Part shown: positions 1-7,839 of the stretch, piece by piece | Numbering within the stretch: the stretch's first letter is position 1 | How the letters are laid out: the number at the start of each line of letters is the position of its first letter | Assembly (NCBI GenBank): GCA_002354635.1 | Contig: DELZ01000005.1 | Coordinates: forward strand, 625,221-678,813 | Direction: 5' to 3' | DNA from: Sphingomonadales bacterium UBA2683 | GTDB lineage: Bacteria > Pseudomonadota > Alphaproteobacteria > Sphingomonadales > Sphingomonadaceae | Length of the DNA: 53,593 nucleotides | Program-made: the position numbers and the translations under genes | Notes under the pieces: generated by a model | Databases searched by the model: none | Seen by the model: only the letters and a program-made list of their open reading frames with translations | What the model was told of the DNA's origin: nothing

Positions 1-218
1 TGAGCGTCGAAGCTGGGCCAGCCGCAACCGCTGTCAAACTTGCTTTGCGATTCAAACAATTTGCTGCCGCAGCCGGCACAGAAAAACTCGCCGTCGCGAT
101 ATTCGGTGTTGAGCGCGCCGGTAAACGGCCGTTCGGTGCCCGCCTCGCGCAACACATGATATTGTTCGGGCGACAGCTGCTGCCGCCATTGCTCGTCGCT
201 CAATATTGTTTTTTCCAT
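1..218 (-). CDS. msrB: Peptide-methionine (R)-S-oxide reductase MsrB (N-terminal part, cut by window edge)
   Basis: MsrB reduces methionine-R-sulfoxide in oxidised proteins back to methionine, using thioredoxin. Only the first 72 residues are in the window; the gene continues beyond base 1. The visible part has the start MEKTILSDEQW, the first zinc-binding CxxC pair (Cys47 and Cys50 in FFCAGCGS) and the conserved block FDSGCGWPSF at 61-70. The catalytic cysteine would lie outside the window. The ATG at 216-218 fits the usual MsrB N-terminus. The neighbouring DUF4402 gene is divergent, so the short gap between them should hold both promoters. Confidence 0.93.
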   Translation of the reverse strand, partial: MEKTILSDEQWRQQLSPEQYHVLREAGTERPFTGALNTEYRDGEFFCAGCGSKLFESQSKFDSGCGWPSFDA

Positions 219-327
219 CTCTGCTAAATGGGCGCTGGACGGTCCCCGGTCAAGGGATCTGGCGAAGAGATTCCTGCCGGATCACGTTCGTGCTTAACGG
301 GATATTAGGTATATTCGGGCAAGCCAT

Positions 328-879
328 ATGCCTATGAAGATACTGGCAAAATCCTTGCTGATCGGCGCAGTCATAACTGCATGCCTGCCCTTGCTGCAAA
401 AGGAAGCGCAGGCCCAATGCCGGCTGTGCGGCTCCAGTTCTGACGCCGGAAATCTCTTGAATCCGTCTGACGGTAAGCCCGAAATTCCGTTGCAGATTGA
501 AATTACAACCGATCTGGATTTTTCGCGCCTCGCCCTGCTCGGCAGCAGCGGCGGCGTGGTCAGCATCGATCCGATGTCGGGTGACCGGCAGATTCGCGGC
601 AGCATAGCCAATCTTGGCGGCATGGCGCTGCACGGTGAGGGGCGGCTGACCGGAGAACCGGGCCGCAGCGTGCGGATATTCCTGCCAGAGCGGATCCAGC
701 TGAGTGCACCCAACGGGTCGACCGCAGAACTGGAACGGCTGGAGACCAATCTGCCGGAACTGGCCAGACTGGATCAGACGGGACGACTGACCTTTGCCTT
801 TGGCGGCCAGTTACGCGTCCGGGGTGACGCCAGCGGGCAATTTCGCGGCCGCATCGCGATTACCGCCAACTACGAATGA
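328..879 (+). CDS. Exported DUF4402-type protein
   Basis: This is a 183-residue exported protein of unknown role. A signal peptide with a Lys-containing start and hydrophobic core ends near EAQA (about residues 28-31), and the mature part starts with a Cys-containing stretch (QCRLCGSS). The body is all-beta in character, with the pattern LDFSRLALLG, then GGVVSIDP, then a Gly-rich end (FRGRIAITANYE). I recognise this as the DUF4402 pattern of exported, possibly surface-associated proteins. An in-frame ATG two codons downstream (334) is an alternative start. No operon partner is evident, since the next gene is convergent and begins 2 bases after the stop. Family assignment is by eye. Confidence 0.7.
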   Translation: MPMKILAKSLLIGAVITACLPLLQKEAQAQCRLCGSSSDAGNLLNPSDGKPEIPLQIEITTDLDFSRLALLGSSGGVVSIDPMSGDRQIRGSIANLGGMALHGEGRLTGEPGRSVRIFLPERIQLSAPNGSTAELERLETNLPELARLDQTGRLTFAFGGQLRVRGDASGQFRGRIAITANYE

Positions 880-880
880 C

Positions 881-1909
881 CTAGCGACTGCTGGCCGCCT
901 TGCGGGCTATCAACAGCAATTCTTCCTCGAGCAGAACCTGGTCCGGCTGACCGCTGCTCTTCATCACGATTTCCAGCTGCAGGATCCGTTCGATCAGCCG
1001 CGCGATATGGGCGGATGACCAGATTCGCAATTGCCGCTTGAAATGTTTCTGGTCCTTGAAAAAGACGCTGGGATGTCCGGCAACGGAATCGACATTGCCG
1101 CCCTTGTCGACCTTGCTGCGCAGTTCGGCAAGCTTGGCAAGATGGCGGAGCATGATCCGGATCAGGCCGATCTCGCTGATCCCCTGAGCCCGGGCAGCGG
1201 CCAATTCCTGCGCCAGCCGGGGGGCATCCCCGTTGAGCGCCGCCTGAATCAGCAGGCTGATATCCTCTTCGTCATTCTCGGCGCCGAGCAGCAGGAGAAT
1301 ATCGGTCTCCGCAGCCTGCGGATTGTCGGGTGTCGCATCCAGATAGAGCGCGATTTTCTCGACCTCCATGCGCGCCAGCACCATATCATTGCTGGTCAGG
1401 GCGGCGATTTCCTGGGCCATTTCCCGGCCGAGCTGCAGGCCTTCTGCCCTGGCGATTGTCTGGATCGACGCCGCTGCCTCTTGCGGTGTGGTCTCGTAGC
1501 AGGTCGCGATCAACGCATCGGGGGATGCAGCGATGCTTTTCGCCAGCGCGGTTTTGTCGCCCATCCCGGGCGCAATAACAAACACCGGATCGCCACCGGC
1601 TTCGCTCGCCAGCAGGGTCTCGATAGCCGCCGTCGCCCGGACCGCTTCGCCGCTGTTCAGCCGCAAGACAATATAGCGCTTGTCGCCGAACAGGGAGGCC
1701 GAGTTGGCTTCGTCGTTCAGCCCGCCCGGCCGGTCAGTGATATCGGAGATGGTCATGTCGACCCGTTCGGCCGATTGCGCCATCGGCTGTACCAGCTCCT
1801 CGACCAGCGCCTGGCAACGGGTGACATTGGGGCCGCACAACAGCACCAGTCGCGGCGGAGAGGCAGTGCTGTGACAGCGCCTGACAATCTCTTCCGGTTT
1901 GACCTTCAT
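881..1909 (-). CDS. holA: DNA polymerase III delta subunit
   Basis: This 342-residue protein is the delta subunit of the clamp loader, which opens the sliding clamp during DNA replication. The start LVLLCGPNVTRCQALVEELV matches the delta N-terminal domain, and the C-terminal helical part (HPSVFFKDQKHFKRQLRIWS) matches the collar region. There is no functional P-loop, as expected for delta. Its start codon overlaps the lptE stop by four bases (ATGA, 1906-1909), which indicates translational coupling. It is the last gene of the operon DUF3576 lipoprotein-leuS-lptE-holA, an order shared by many alphaproteobacteria. Confidence 0.93.
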   Translation of the reverse strand: MKVKPEEIVRRCHSTASPPRLVLLCGPNVTRCQALVEELVQPMAQSAERVDMTISDITDRPGGLNDEANSASLFGDKRYIVLRLNSGEAVRATAAIETLLASEAGGDPVFVIAPGMGDKTALAKSIAASPDALIATCYETTPQEAAASIQTIARAEGLQLGREMAQEIAALTSNDMVLARMEVEKIALYLDATPDNPQAAETDILLLLGAENDEEDISLLIQAALNGDAPRLAQELAAARAQGISEIGLIRIMLRHLAKLAELRSKVDKGGNVDSVAGHPSVFFKDQKHFKRQLRIWSSAHIARLIERILQLEIVMKSSGQPDQVLLEEELLLIARKAASSR

Positions 1910-2427
1910 GGGGTCGGCGACGCGTTGGCCTCGGTCCGGGCGAACAGGGAGAGCCGCATCACGATCTGGTTGGAGACCCGCGTCGCAAGATTCTCGAGCG
2001 CGGTATCTTCCGCCGCCAGCGTCGCATATTCCGAGGATACCACGTCGATGCCGGCATCCGAACCGGCGGTGGCGTCCAGCACCACAACCGAATCGGACAG
2101 GCGGACCAGCTGATAGCGGGCGCGCAGCGTCCGGCGCTCGCGCGTGATCCGGTCGTCGCTGCGGACGCCGAATCCGGCGATCTTGTCTTCCAGCGCGACC
2201 GTCAGGCGATATTTTGTCTCTTGCCCTTCAAACGCCCCGAGCTGGTCCTTGAGCGCGTTGCGCATCAGCCAGCCCGCCTTGCCGGCGATCGGCTCGATCT
2301 CGACATTGCCCAGTTCGCTGGCAACCACACCGCTGGTTCCTCCGGCATAGAGCGGGCGCAAATTGCACCCCGCCAGCAGCGCCGACAGAGTTGCTATTGC
2401 GACAATCCGGGTCACGATCCCCGTCAT
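1906..2427 (-). CDS. lptE: LPS-assembly lipoprotein LptE
   Basis: LptE is the outer-membrane lipoprotein that plugs the LptD barrel in lipopolysaccharide export. The 173-residue product has a lipoprotein signal with the lipobox LLAGC (Cys21), followed by NLRPLYAGG, the typical LptE beginning of the mature protein. The rest is mixed alpha/beta, with a central stretch that reads as beta strands (RRTLRARYQLVR). It overlaps leuS by four bases upstream (2424-2427) and holA by four bases downstream, so all three are probably translated in a coupled way. The other Lpt genes of this window, lptC, lptA and lptB, lie near 42-44 kb. Confidence 0.92.
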   Translation of the reverse strand: MTGIVTRIVAIATLSALLAGCNLRPLYAGGTSGVVASELGNVEIEPIAGKAGWLMRNALKDQLGAFEGQETKYRLTVALEDKIAGFGVRSDDRITRERRTLRARYQLVRLSDSVVVLDATAGSDAGIDVVSSEYATLAAEDTALENLATRVSNQIVMRLSLFARTEANASPTP

Positions 2428-4958
2428 ATAACGATATTGACCAGTCGGTCGGGCACGACAATCACCTTCTTTATCTCGGCACCATCCAGACTACGCTGCA
2501 CCTTCTCCGATGCAAGGGCAAGCGCTTCCAGCTGTTCCTTGCCGCTGCCCTTGGCCGCCGTCAGCGTATCGCGCAGCTTGCCGCGCACCTGCACCGCGAT
2601 GGTGACTTCGTCCTCGACCAGCAAGCTCTGGTTAACGTCTGGCCACGGGGCCTCCGCAATCAGGCCGGTTTCACCCAGGAGGGCCCAGGCCTCTTCGGCG
2701 ATATGCGGGACCATCGGCGCGACGATCCGGGCGAGCGCCCTGATCGCTTCGTTGCGGTCCGCCGACGGCGCGGATTTCTCGATCAGATTGACCAGTTCGA
2801 AGACCTTCGCCACCGCCTTGTTGAACGACAGCGCCTCGACGTCATCCGCCACGCCGGCGATGGTCTGGTGCAATTTGCGCTGCAGCGGCTTGTCTTCGAC
2901 CTCCGGTGCATCGCCAGATTCGGCGACGGACAGGAACAGGCGCCAGAGCCGCTGGACAAAGCGCCAGCTGCCCTCGATCCCGGCCTCGGACCAGGGCAGG
3001 TCGCGCTCGGGCGGACTGTCGGACAGCATGAAGAAGCGCACCGCATCGGCACCATATTGTTCGATGATCGGATCGGGGTCGATGACATTTTTCTTCGACT
3101 TCGACATTTTTTCGACCCGGCCGGTGGTCACCGGAGACCCGTCGGCAATCATCGTCCAGTCGGCGCCGTTCTTCTCGACTTCATCAGGAGACAGCCAGCT
3201 GCCGTCGCCATGTTTGTAGGTTTCGTGCGTCACCATGCCCTGCGTAAACAGGCTTTCGAACGGTTCGGCAAAATCCAGCTTGCCGATGCTCGCCAGCGCA
3301 CGCGTCCAGAAACGGGCGTAGAGCAGATGCAGGATCGCATGTTCGACGCCGCCGATATATTGCGTCACCGGCAGCCATTGCTTGACCACATCCGGATCAA
3401 ACGGCCTGTCATCCGGCTGGCTGGCAAAGCGCAGGAAATACCAGCTGCTGTCGACAAACGTGTCGAGCGTGTCGGTCTCGCGCCGCGCCGCCGCGCCGCA
3501 TTTGGGGCAGTCGATATGTTTCCAGCTGGCGTGCCGCTCCAGCGGATTGCCCGGTGTTTCAAAATCGATATCCTCGGGCAGCACCACCGGCAGCTGCTCT
3601 TTCGGTACCGGCACTGGGCCGCAGGCCTCGCAATGGATGATCGGAATCGGCGTGCCCCAGTAGCGTTGCCGCGAAACGCCCCAGTCGCGCAGCCGCCAGG
3701 TGGTCTGGGCCTTGCCCCAGCCTTCGGTCGCGGCCCGCGCAATCACCGTTTTCTGGGCGTCCTCGATCGTCATGCCGTCGAGGAACGCGCTGTTCACGAC
3801 TGTGCCGGGACCGGTATAGGCCTCGTCTCCGGCAAACAGCGCGTCTGTTTCGTCGCCATCGGAAACCACACGCTGCACCGGCAGACCATATTTGCGGGCA
3901 AAATCGAGATCGCGCTGGTCATGTGCGGGGACGCCAAAGACGGCGCCGGTGCCATAGTCCATCAGCACGAAATTGGCGACATAGACCGGCAGCTGCCACT
4001 CGGGGTCGAGCGGATGGGTGACGGTCAGGCCGGTGTCGAAGCCCTTTTTCTCCATCGTTTCCAGCTCTGCCGCGGTGGTGCCACCGGCCTTGCACTCTTC
4101 GGCAAAGACGGCGAGCGCTTCATTCTGCGCGGCCAGGGCCCGGGTCAGTGGATGGTCGGCGGCCAAGGCTATAAAGCTCGCTCCGAAAATCGTGTCCGGG
4201 CGGGTCGAAAAGACCTCGACGGTCGCAATATCACCTTGCGGCTGCGCCAAAGCAAAATGGAATTGCAGACCCTGCGACTTGCCGATCCAGTTTTCCTGCA
4301 TCAGCCGCACTTTTTCGGGCCACGCCTTCAGGTCGCCCAGTCCGGCGAGCAAATCTTCGGCAAAATCGGTGATCTTCAGAAACCACTGGCTCAGCTTGCG
4401 CTTCTCGACCGGAGCGCCGGATCGCCAGCCCTTGCCATCGATCACCTGCTCGTTGGCGAGTACGGTCATGTCGACGGGATCCCAGTTGACCGCCGATTCC
4501 TTGCGATAGACCAGGCCGCCCTCGAACAGGTCGATGAACAGCGCCTGCTCCTGGCCGTAATAGTCGGGCTCGCAGGTCGCCAGTTCGCGGCTCCAGTCAA
4601 AGGCAAAGCCCAGCGTTTTCAGCTGGCTGCGCATCGCCGCGATATTGGCTCTGGTCCATTCGCCGGGATGGATCTTCTTTTCCATCGCGGCGTTTTCCGC
4701 CGGCATACCGAACGCATCCCAGCCCATCGGGTGCAGCACTTCATAGCCCTGCATCCGCCGGAACCGGGCAAGCACGTCGCCCATGGTGTAATTGCGGACA
4801 TGGCCCATGTGGATGCGGCCCGAAGGATAGGGAAACATTTCCAGCACATAGCTGCGCGGCTTGCTGCTCGCGTCGTCGGCCTCGAACACGCGGGATTCGG
4901 ACCAGCGCGTTTGCCAGCGTTTGTCTGCCGCCAGTGGATTGAATCGCTGATCGGTCAT
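2424..4958 (-). CDS. leuS: Leucyl-tRNA synthetase
   Basis: This 844-residue class I aminoacyl-tRNA synthetase charges tRNA-Leu with leucine. The HIGH-type ATP motif is HMGH at residues 50-53, following MFPYPSGRI. The KMSKS loop is present in the C-terminal half (VEKMSKSKKNVIDPD). The editing (CP1) domain is recognisable from the motif TTAAELETMEKKG and the DYGTGAVFGVPAHDQRD block, which carries the editing-site Asp. Length is normal for the family. It is the second gene of the operon, 27 bases downstream of the DUF3576 lipoprotein gene. A very long open frame on the opposite strand here is only a codon-bias shadow. Confidence 0.98.
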   Translation of the reverse strand: MTDQRFNPLAADKRWQTRWSESRVFEADDASSKPRSYVLEMFPYPSGRIHMGHVRNYTMGDVLARFRRMQGYEVLHPMGWDAFGMPAENAAMEKKIHPGEWTRANIAAMRSQLKTLGFAFDWSRELATCEPDYYGQEQALFIDLFEGGLVYRKESAVNWDPVDMTVLANEQVIDGKGWRSGAPVEKRKLSQWFLKITDFAEDLLAGLGDLKAWPEKVRLMQENWIGKSQGLQFHFALAQPQGDIATVEVFSTRPDTIFGASFIALAADHPLTRALAAQNEALAVFAEECKAGGTTAAELETMEKKGFDTGLTVTHPLDPEWQLPVYVANFVLMDYGTGAVFGVPAHDQRDLDFARKYGLPVQRVVSDGDETDALFAGDEAYTGPGTVVNSAFLDGMTIEDAQKTVIARAATEGWGKAQTTWRLRDWGVSRQRYWGTPIPIIHCEACGPVPVPKEQLPVVLPEDIDFETPGNPLERHASWKHIDCPKCGAAARRETDTLDTFVDSSWYFLRFASQPDDRPFDPDVVKQWLPVTQYIGGVEHAILHLLYARFWTRALASIGKLDFAEPFESLFTQGMVTHETYKHGDGSWLSPDEVEKNGADWTMIADGSPVTTGRVEKMSKSKKNVIDPDPIIEQYGADAVRFFMLSDSPPERDLPWSEAGIEGSWRFVQRLWRLFLSVAESGDAPEVEDKPLQRKLHQTIAGVADDVEALSFNKAVAKVFELVNLIEKSAPSADRNEAIRALARIVAPMVPHIAEEAWALLGETGLIAEAPWPDVNQSLLVEDEVTIAVQVRGKLRDTLTAAKGSGKEQLEALALASEKVQRSLDGAEIKKVIVVPDRLVNIVI

Positions 4959-4985
4959 TGCGGCCCCATTATATGGCAGGAAAAA

Positions 4986-5435
4986 TCAGTTGGAGATCGC
5001 ACCGCGCCGCAAGTCGCGGGCCTTGGTGAGGATGATCTGTTCCAGCTTCTGCGTGGTCGCTGCCTTGACCGGAGCATCCACCCAGGTGCCGTTGCGAGCT
5101 ACCTGGCGCGATGCGGCGACGCGCAAGGCGTCGGCACGAAGATCCCGATCGAGGATCGAGACATTGATCTTCATCCGTTCGCCGGGGTTTTCCGGGTTCA
5201 CATACCAGTCGGTCAGGATCACGCCGCCATTACTGTCGGTCTGGGTCAGCGGCATGAACGACAGAGCGTCAAGCGAGGCGCGCCACAAATAGCTGTTCAC
5301 GCCAATCGTTGTTACCTGGGACGCGGCGAGATCGGCTTGCGGCCGTTCTTTGCCTCCACAGGCAGACAGCAGGGACAGGGTCAGCAGGCTGGCGGTTGCG
5401 GATCGCAAGAAGAAAGATGGATTGAGGCGGGACAT
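4986..5435 (-). CDS. DUF3576 lipoprotein
   Basis: This is a predicted lipoprotein of 149 residues. The signal peptide MSRLNPSFFLRS... ends in the lipobox LLSAC with Cys26, followed by GGKERPQ. The mature part (GVNSYLWRASLDALSFMPL, then GGVILTDWYVNPENPGERMK) is the DUF3576 pattern that commonly sits next to leuS in alphaproteobacteria. The function is unknown; placement beside lptE suggests an envelope role, which is inference. I chose the ATG at 5433-5435 because AGGAGCG lies directly upstream and the signal peptide begins there. The open frame extends another 51 codons upstream without any likely signal sequence. Confidence 0.85.
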   Translation of the reverse strand: MSRLNPSFFLRSATASLLTLSLLSACGGKERPQADLAASQVTTIGVNSYLWRASLDALSFMPLTQTDSNGGVILTDWYVNPENPGERMKINVSILDRDLRADALRVAASRQVARNGTWVDAPVKAATTQKLEQIILTKARDLRRGAISN

Positions 5436-5785
5436 GAAGCGCTCCTGGTTGCATATTGCGCCGATACGAAATCTTTTTTGCAGGATTTGTTCCGGACATG
5501 ATATCATTTCAGCGCTCTCTATAAATGCTTTGCCGCGAGGGGCAAGCACAAGCGCATGTTTCGCTCTTGTGCAGCAGCGAGTGAACATCAGTTGAATGGC
5601 GCCAAGATCATCCTGCGTTCAGCTTTTTGGTGCTAGCAAGATAGATAAGGTCCGGCCAAAAGCGTAACCGATCTGCAACAGAAAGACGCTAGTTTGGGAA
5701 AATCGGACAAAAACAGTATGTTGACTCGTGCAGATTGGCAGATTTTGTTATATCCACGGTGAAAGAAAGGGGAAGCGGCTTCATC
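5436..5785. other. 350-base divergent intergenic region
   Basis: This gap separates the leuS operon (leftward) from the exported-protein gene (rightward) and must hold promoters for both. It is AT-richer than its surroundings. I see no convincing gene in it. A TTGACT element at 5721-5726 is the best -35 candidate for the rightward gene, but no good -10 lies at 16-18 bases; TTATAT follows at 5748-5753, 21 bases downstream. Confidence 0.5.
5721..5753 (+). promoter_or_regulatory. Weak candidate promoter of the exported protein gene
   Basis: TTGACT (5721-5726) resembles a -35 box and TTATAT (5748-5753) resembles a -10 box, but the 21-base spacing is longer than usual for sigma-70. It lies 33 bases before the chosen start codon. 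This is only a suggestion. Confidence 0.25.
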
Positions 5786-6529
5786 ATGACGAAAAAGGTC
5801 AGTCATTTCGGTTGGTTAGCGACGGGACTCGCGATCTCCGGTCTTGTCATGACCCCTGCTCTGGCGAAAGTGCTTTCCAGTGATGACGGCATGGTATCCC
5901 TGAAAACATTGGGATCGATAGGTTCCTTCACGGTGGCCGGTGCCGATCCCGATCTCGTGGCAAAATATAATCTCAGCGCCTTGCGCGGCAACGCGAGCTT
6001 CAAATTCACGCCATCTGGCGGAACCCGCGACGGTGAACGCTCGGTCACGGTAGTGGTTCGTCAGAAATCTGATGCCGGCGCCGTTTCCATTCGTGAAAAT
6101 GTCCTCGCTGCCGCACCAGGATCGGGTATCGCGACCGCGGCGAAAATTGCCCCTGTTTCCTATAGCCTCGGCAGCGCAAAAGGCCTGAAGAGCTTCGCGA
6201 TTCCGGTCAAGAAGCTGGGCAGCAACCTGCCTGACCTTTCGGAAATCGGTGCGGGAAGACTTGTCGACGACGATGATTCCGGCAAGAAGAGCCGTTTCAA
6301 TCCGCGCATGTCGATTGACGCTTCGGCACCGATCAACGCCGCACCACGCGCTCTGGATGCCAGCCAGAAAGATTATACGCTGGATGTCGGCGGCAGCTAT
6401 TCACTCACCCGCAATCTTCAAGTGACCGCTGGTGTACGGATCAACAACGAACGGGACCGGATGGCACCGTTGACCGACAGTCGGCAGGATAGTCAGGCCG
6501 TCTACGTCGGAACCCAGTTCCGCTTCTAA
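5786..6529 (+). CDS. Unknown exported protein with barrel-like C-terminus
   Basis: This 247-residue protein is not recognised. It begins MTKKVSHFGWLATGLAISGLVMTPALAKV, a clear signal peptide with cleavage after ALA. The mature part contains repeated beta-type stretches, a KKLGSNLPDLSEIGAGRLVDDDDSGKKSR segment rich in charged residues, and a last third that alternates polar and hydrophobic residues (YTLDVGGSYSLTRNLQVTAGVRI). It ends in GTQFRF, a terminal Phe signature like that of outer-membrane beta-barrel proteins. I chose the ATG at 5786, behind an AGGGGAAG site, over an upstream in-frame start because the signal peptide begins there. It may be a small outer-membrane protein of sphingomonads. 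Confidence 0.65.
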   Translation: MTKKVSHFGWLATGLAISGLVMTPALAKVLSSDDGMVSLKTLGSIGSFTVAGADPDLVAKYNLSALRGNASFKFTPSGGTRDGERSVTVVVRQKSDAGAVSIRENVLAAAPGSGIATAAKIAPVSYSLGSAKGLKSFAIPVKKLGSNLPDLSEIGAGRLVDDDDSGKKSRFNPRMSIDASAPINAAPRALDASQKDYTLDVGGSYSLTRNLQVTAGVRINNERDRMAPLTDSRQDSQAVYVGTQFRF

Positions 6530-6538
6530 ATTTTCTGA

Positions 6539-7114
6539 TTAGCGCAAGGCATCGATCGCGGCCCAGCCGAGAGTCCGATGGTTTTCCTGCGCCCGATATC
6601 GCCGCGCGTTCATCCCGCCCAGATAAATGACGCCGCCGTTGCACAAGGCGGTCAGACGCCTTGTCTGTATGGCATTCAAAGGACGTTGGCCGGGATGCGA
6701 GCGGGTTGAAAAAATCGGCGATAGGAAAAAGAGGTCGGCCCCGCAGCGGTTGGCCAGCTGGATCTCGCGGGCATTGTGGACCGGGGCGCTGTGCAGCAGC
6801 CCGCCAAAAAGCGACCGTCGTCGCAACCGACCATGCACGCCGTCGGCACGCCAGCGTCTGGCCAAGGCCGGTGAGCCGGCCAGCAGCAGCACATGCCCGC
6901 GCCGCTGTGCCAGCCTTCTGACCGTCTCGAACCGGGCCCGGCGCTCGGCTTCCTGCAAATGATAATGACGAAAGACAATCCCGCTGCGGCGTGGCAATTG
7001 CCGGATCGCCTGCTCGAGACACGCATCATTCCGTTCGTCGGTGAACAGCCATAGCCGGGGCGGGGCCAAGCCGGATCGATCCGGCGATCTGGCGCGGGGC
7101 TGGTCTCTCAACAT
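6539..7114 (-). CDS. ThiE/TenI-like thiamine phosphate synthase family protein
   Basis: This is a 191-residue protein of the thiamine-phosphate synthase fold. The start (PRLWLFTDERND), the middle (GVHGRLRRRSLF) and the phosphate-binding end (LFFLSPIFSTRSHPGQRPL, then GGVIYLGGMNARRYR) follow the ThiE/TenI pattern. The usual pyrimidine-site Asp/Lys motifs are not obvious, so it may be a TenI-like or diverged member rather than true ThiE. I chose the ATG at 7112-7114, because a longer reading would overlap the divergent yggS start. The 35-base gap to yggS should carry both promoters. Confidence 0.7.
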   Translation of the reverse strand: MLRDQPRARSPDRSGLAPPRLWLFTDERNDACLEQAIRQLPRRSGIVFRHYHLQEAERRARFETVRRLAQRRGHVLLLAGSPALARRWRADGVHGRLRRRSLFGGLLHSAPVHNAREIQLANRCGADLFFLSPIFSTRSHPGQRPLNAIQTRRLTALCNGGVIYLGGMNARRYRAQENHRTLGWAAIDALR

Positions 7115-7149
7115 AAGCGGGCCTATAGACGCAAGCTCGACGAAAGAGA

Positions 7150-7839
7150 ATGACTGAAAGAGATACAAACTTGGTACATCCGGCACTGAAAGACATCATC
7201 GGCAAAATGGCAAAGGCCGCCAGGATCGCGGACCGCAAGCCGTCCGATATTGCCCTAATTGCCGTGTCCAAGACCCGCAGCGGTGATGAAATCCGGCCCT
7301 TGCTGGCGGCTGGTCATCGCGTCTTCGGAGAAAACCGGGTTCAGGAAGCGGCCGACAAATGGCCGGCCCTGAAAGCGGACCATCCGGATCTGGAACTGCA
7401 TATGATAGGCCAGCTCCAGTCGAACAAGGCCGGAGAAGCGGTGGCGCTGTTCGATTATATCCATTCGCTCGACCGGCCTTCGCTGATCAAGGCGCTGGCG
7501 AAGGAAATGGATCGGCAGGATCGCCACATTCCCTGTTTTGTGCAGGTCAATATCGGGGAAGAGTCGCAAAAAGGCGGTTGCGATATCGCGGCCACCCCCG
7601 CATTGCTCGCGCAGGCAAGGGAAGCCGGCATAAACGTGGCGGGGTTGATGGCCGTGCCGCCGGACAGTGCCAATCCGGTTCCCTATTTTGCCCTGCTTGC
7701 CAAACTCGCCCGGGACCAGGATCTGGCGGGACTGAGTATGGGAATGTCGGGTGACTATGAAAGCGCGATCAAGCTGGGTGCCACCCATGTCCGGGTCGGC
7801 ACGGCTCTCTTTGGTCCACGCGACACGCCGGCCGGATAG
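7150..7839 (+). CDS. yggS: YggS/PLPBP-type pyridoxal-phosphate homeostasis protein
   Basis: This 229-residue protein belongs to the PLP-binding YggS/PLPBP family, which buffers free PLP and affects amino-acid and vitamin B6 metabolism. The PLP lysine is Lys41 in IALIAVSKT. Other family blocks are FGENRVQEAADKW, LELHMIGQLQSNKAGEAV, CFVQVNIGEESQKGG and SMGMSGDYESAIKLGATHVRVGTALFG. Length is normal. It ends directly against the convergent antiporter gene (stop at 7839, opposing stop at 7840), leaving no room for a separate terminator. Confidence 0.95.
   Translation: MTERDTNLVHPALKDIIGKMAKAARIADRKPSDIALIAVSKTRSGDEIRPLLAAGHRVFGENRVQEAADKWPALKADHPDLELHMIGQLQSNKAGEAVALFDYIHSLDRPSLIKALAKEMDRQDRHIPCFVQVNIGEESQKGGCDIAATPALLAQAREAGINVAGLMAVPPDSANPVPYFALLAKLARDQDLAGLSMGMSGDYESAIKLGATHVRVGTALFGPRDTPAG

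Noticed and set aside
2391..5501. A 1036-codon open frame on the plus strand opposite leuS
   Set aside because: It mirrors leuS, which has all synthetase motifs. Its translation is rich in Arg, Gly, His and Gln with no recognisable domain, as expected from antisense of GC-rich coding DNA.
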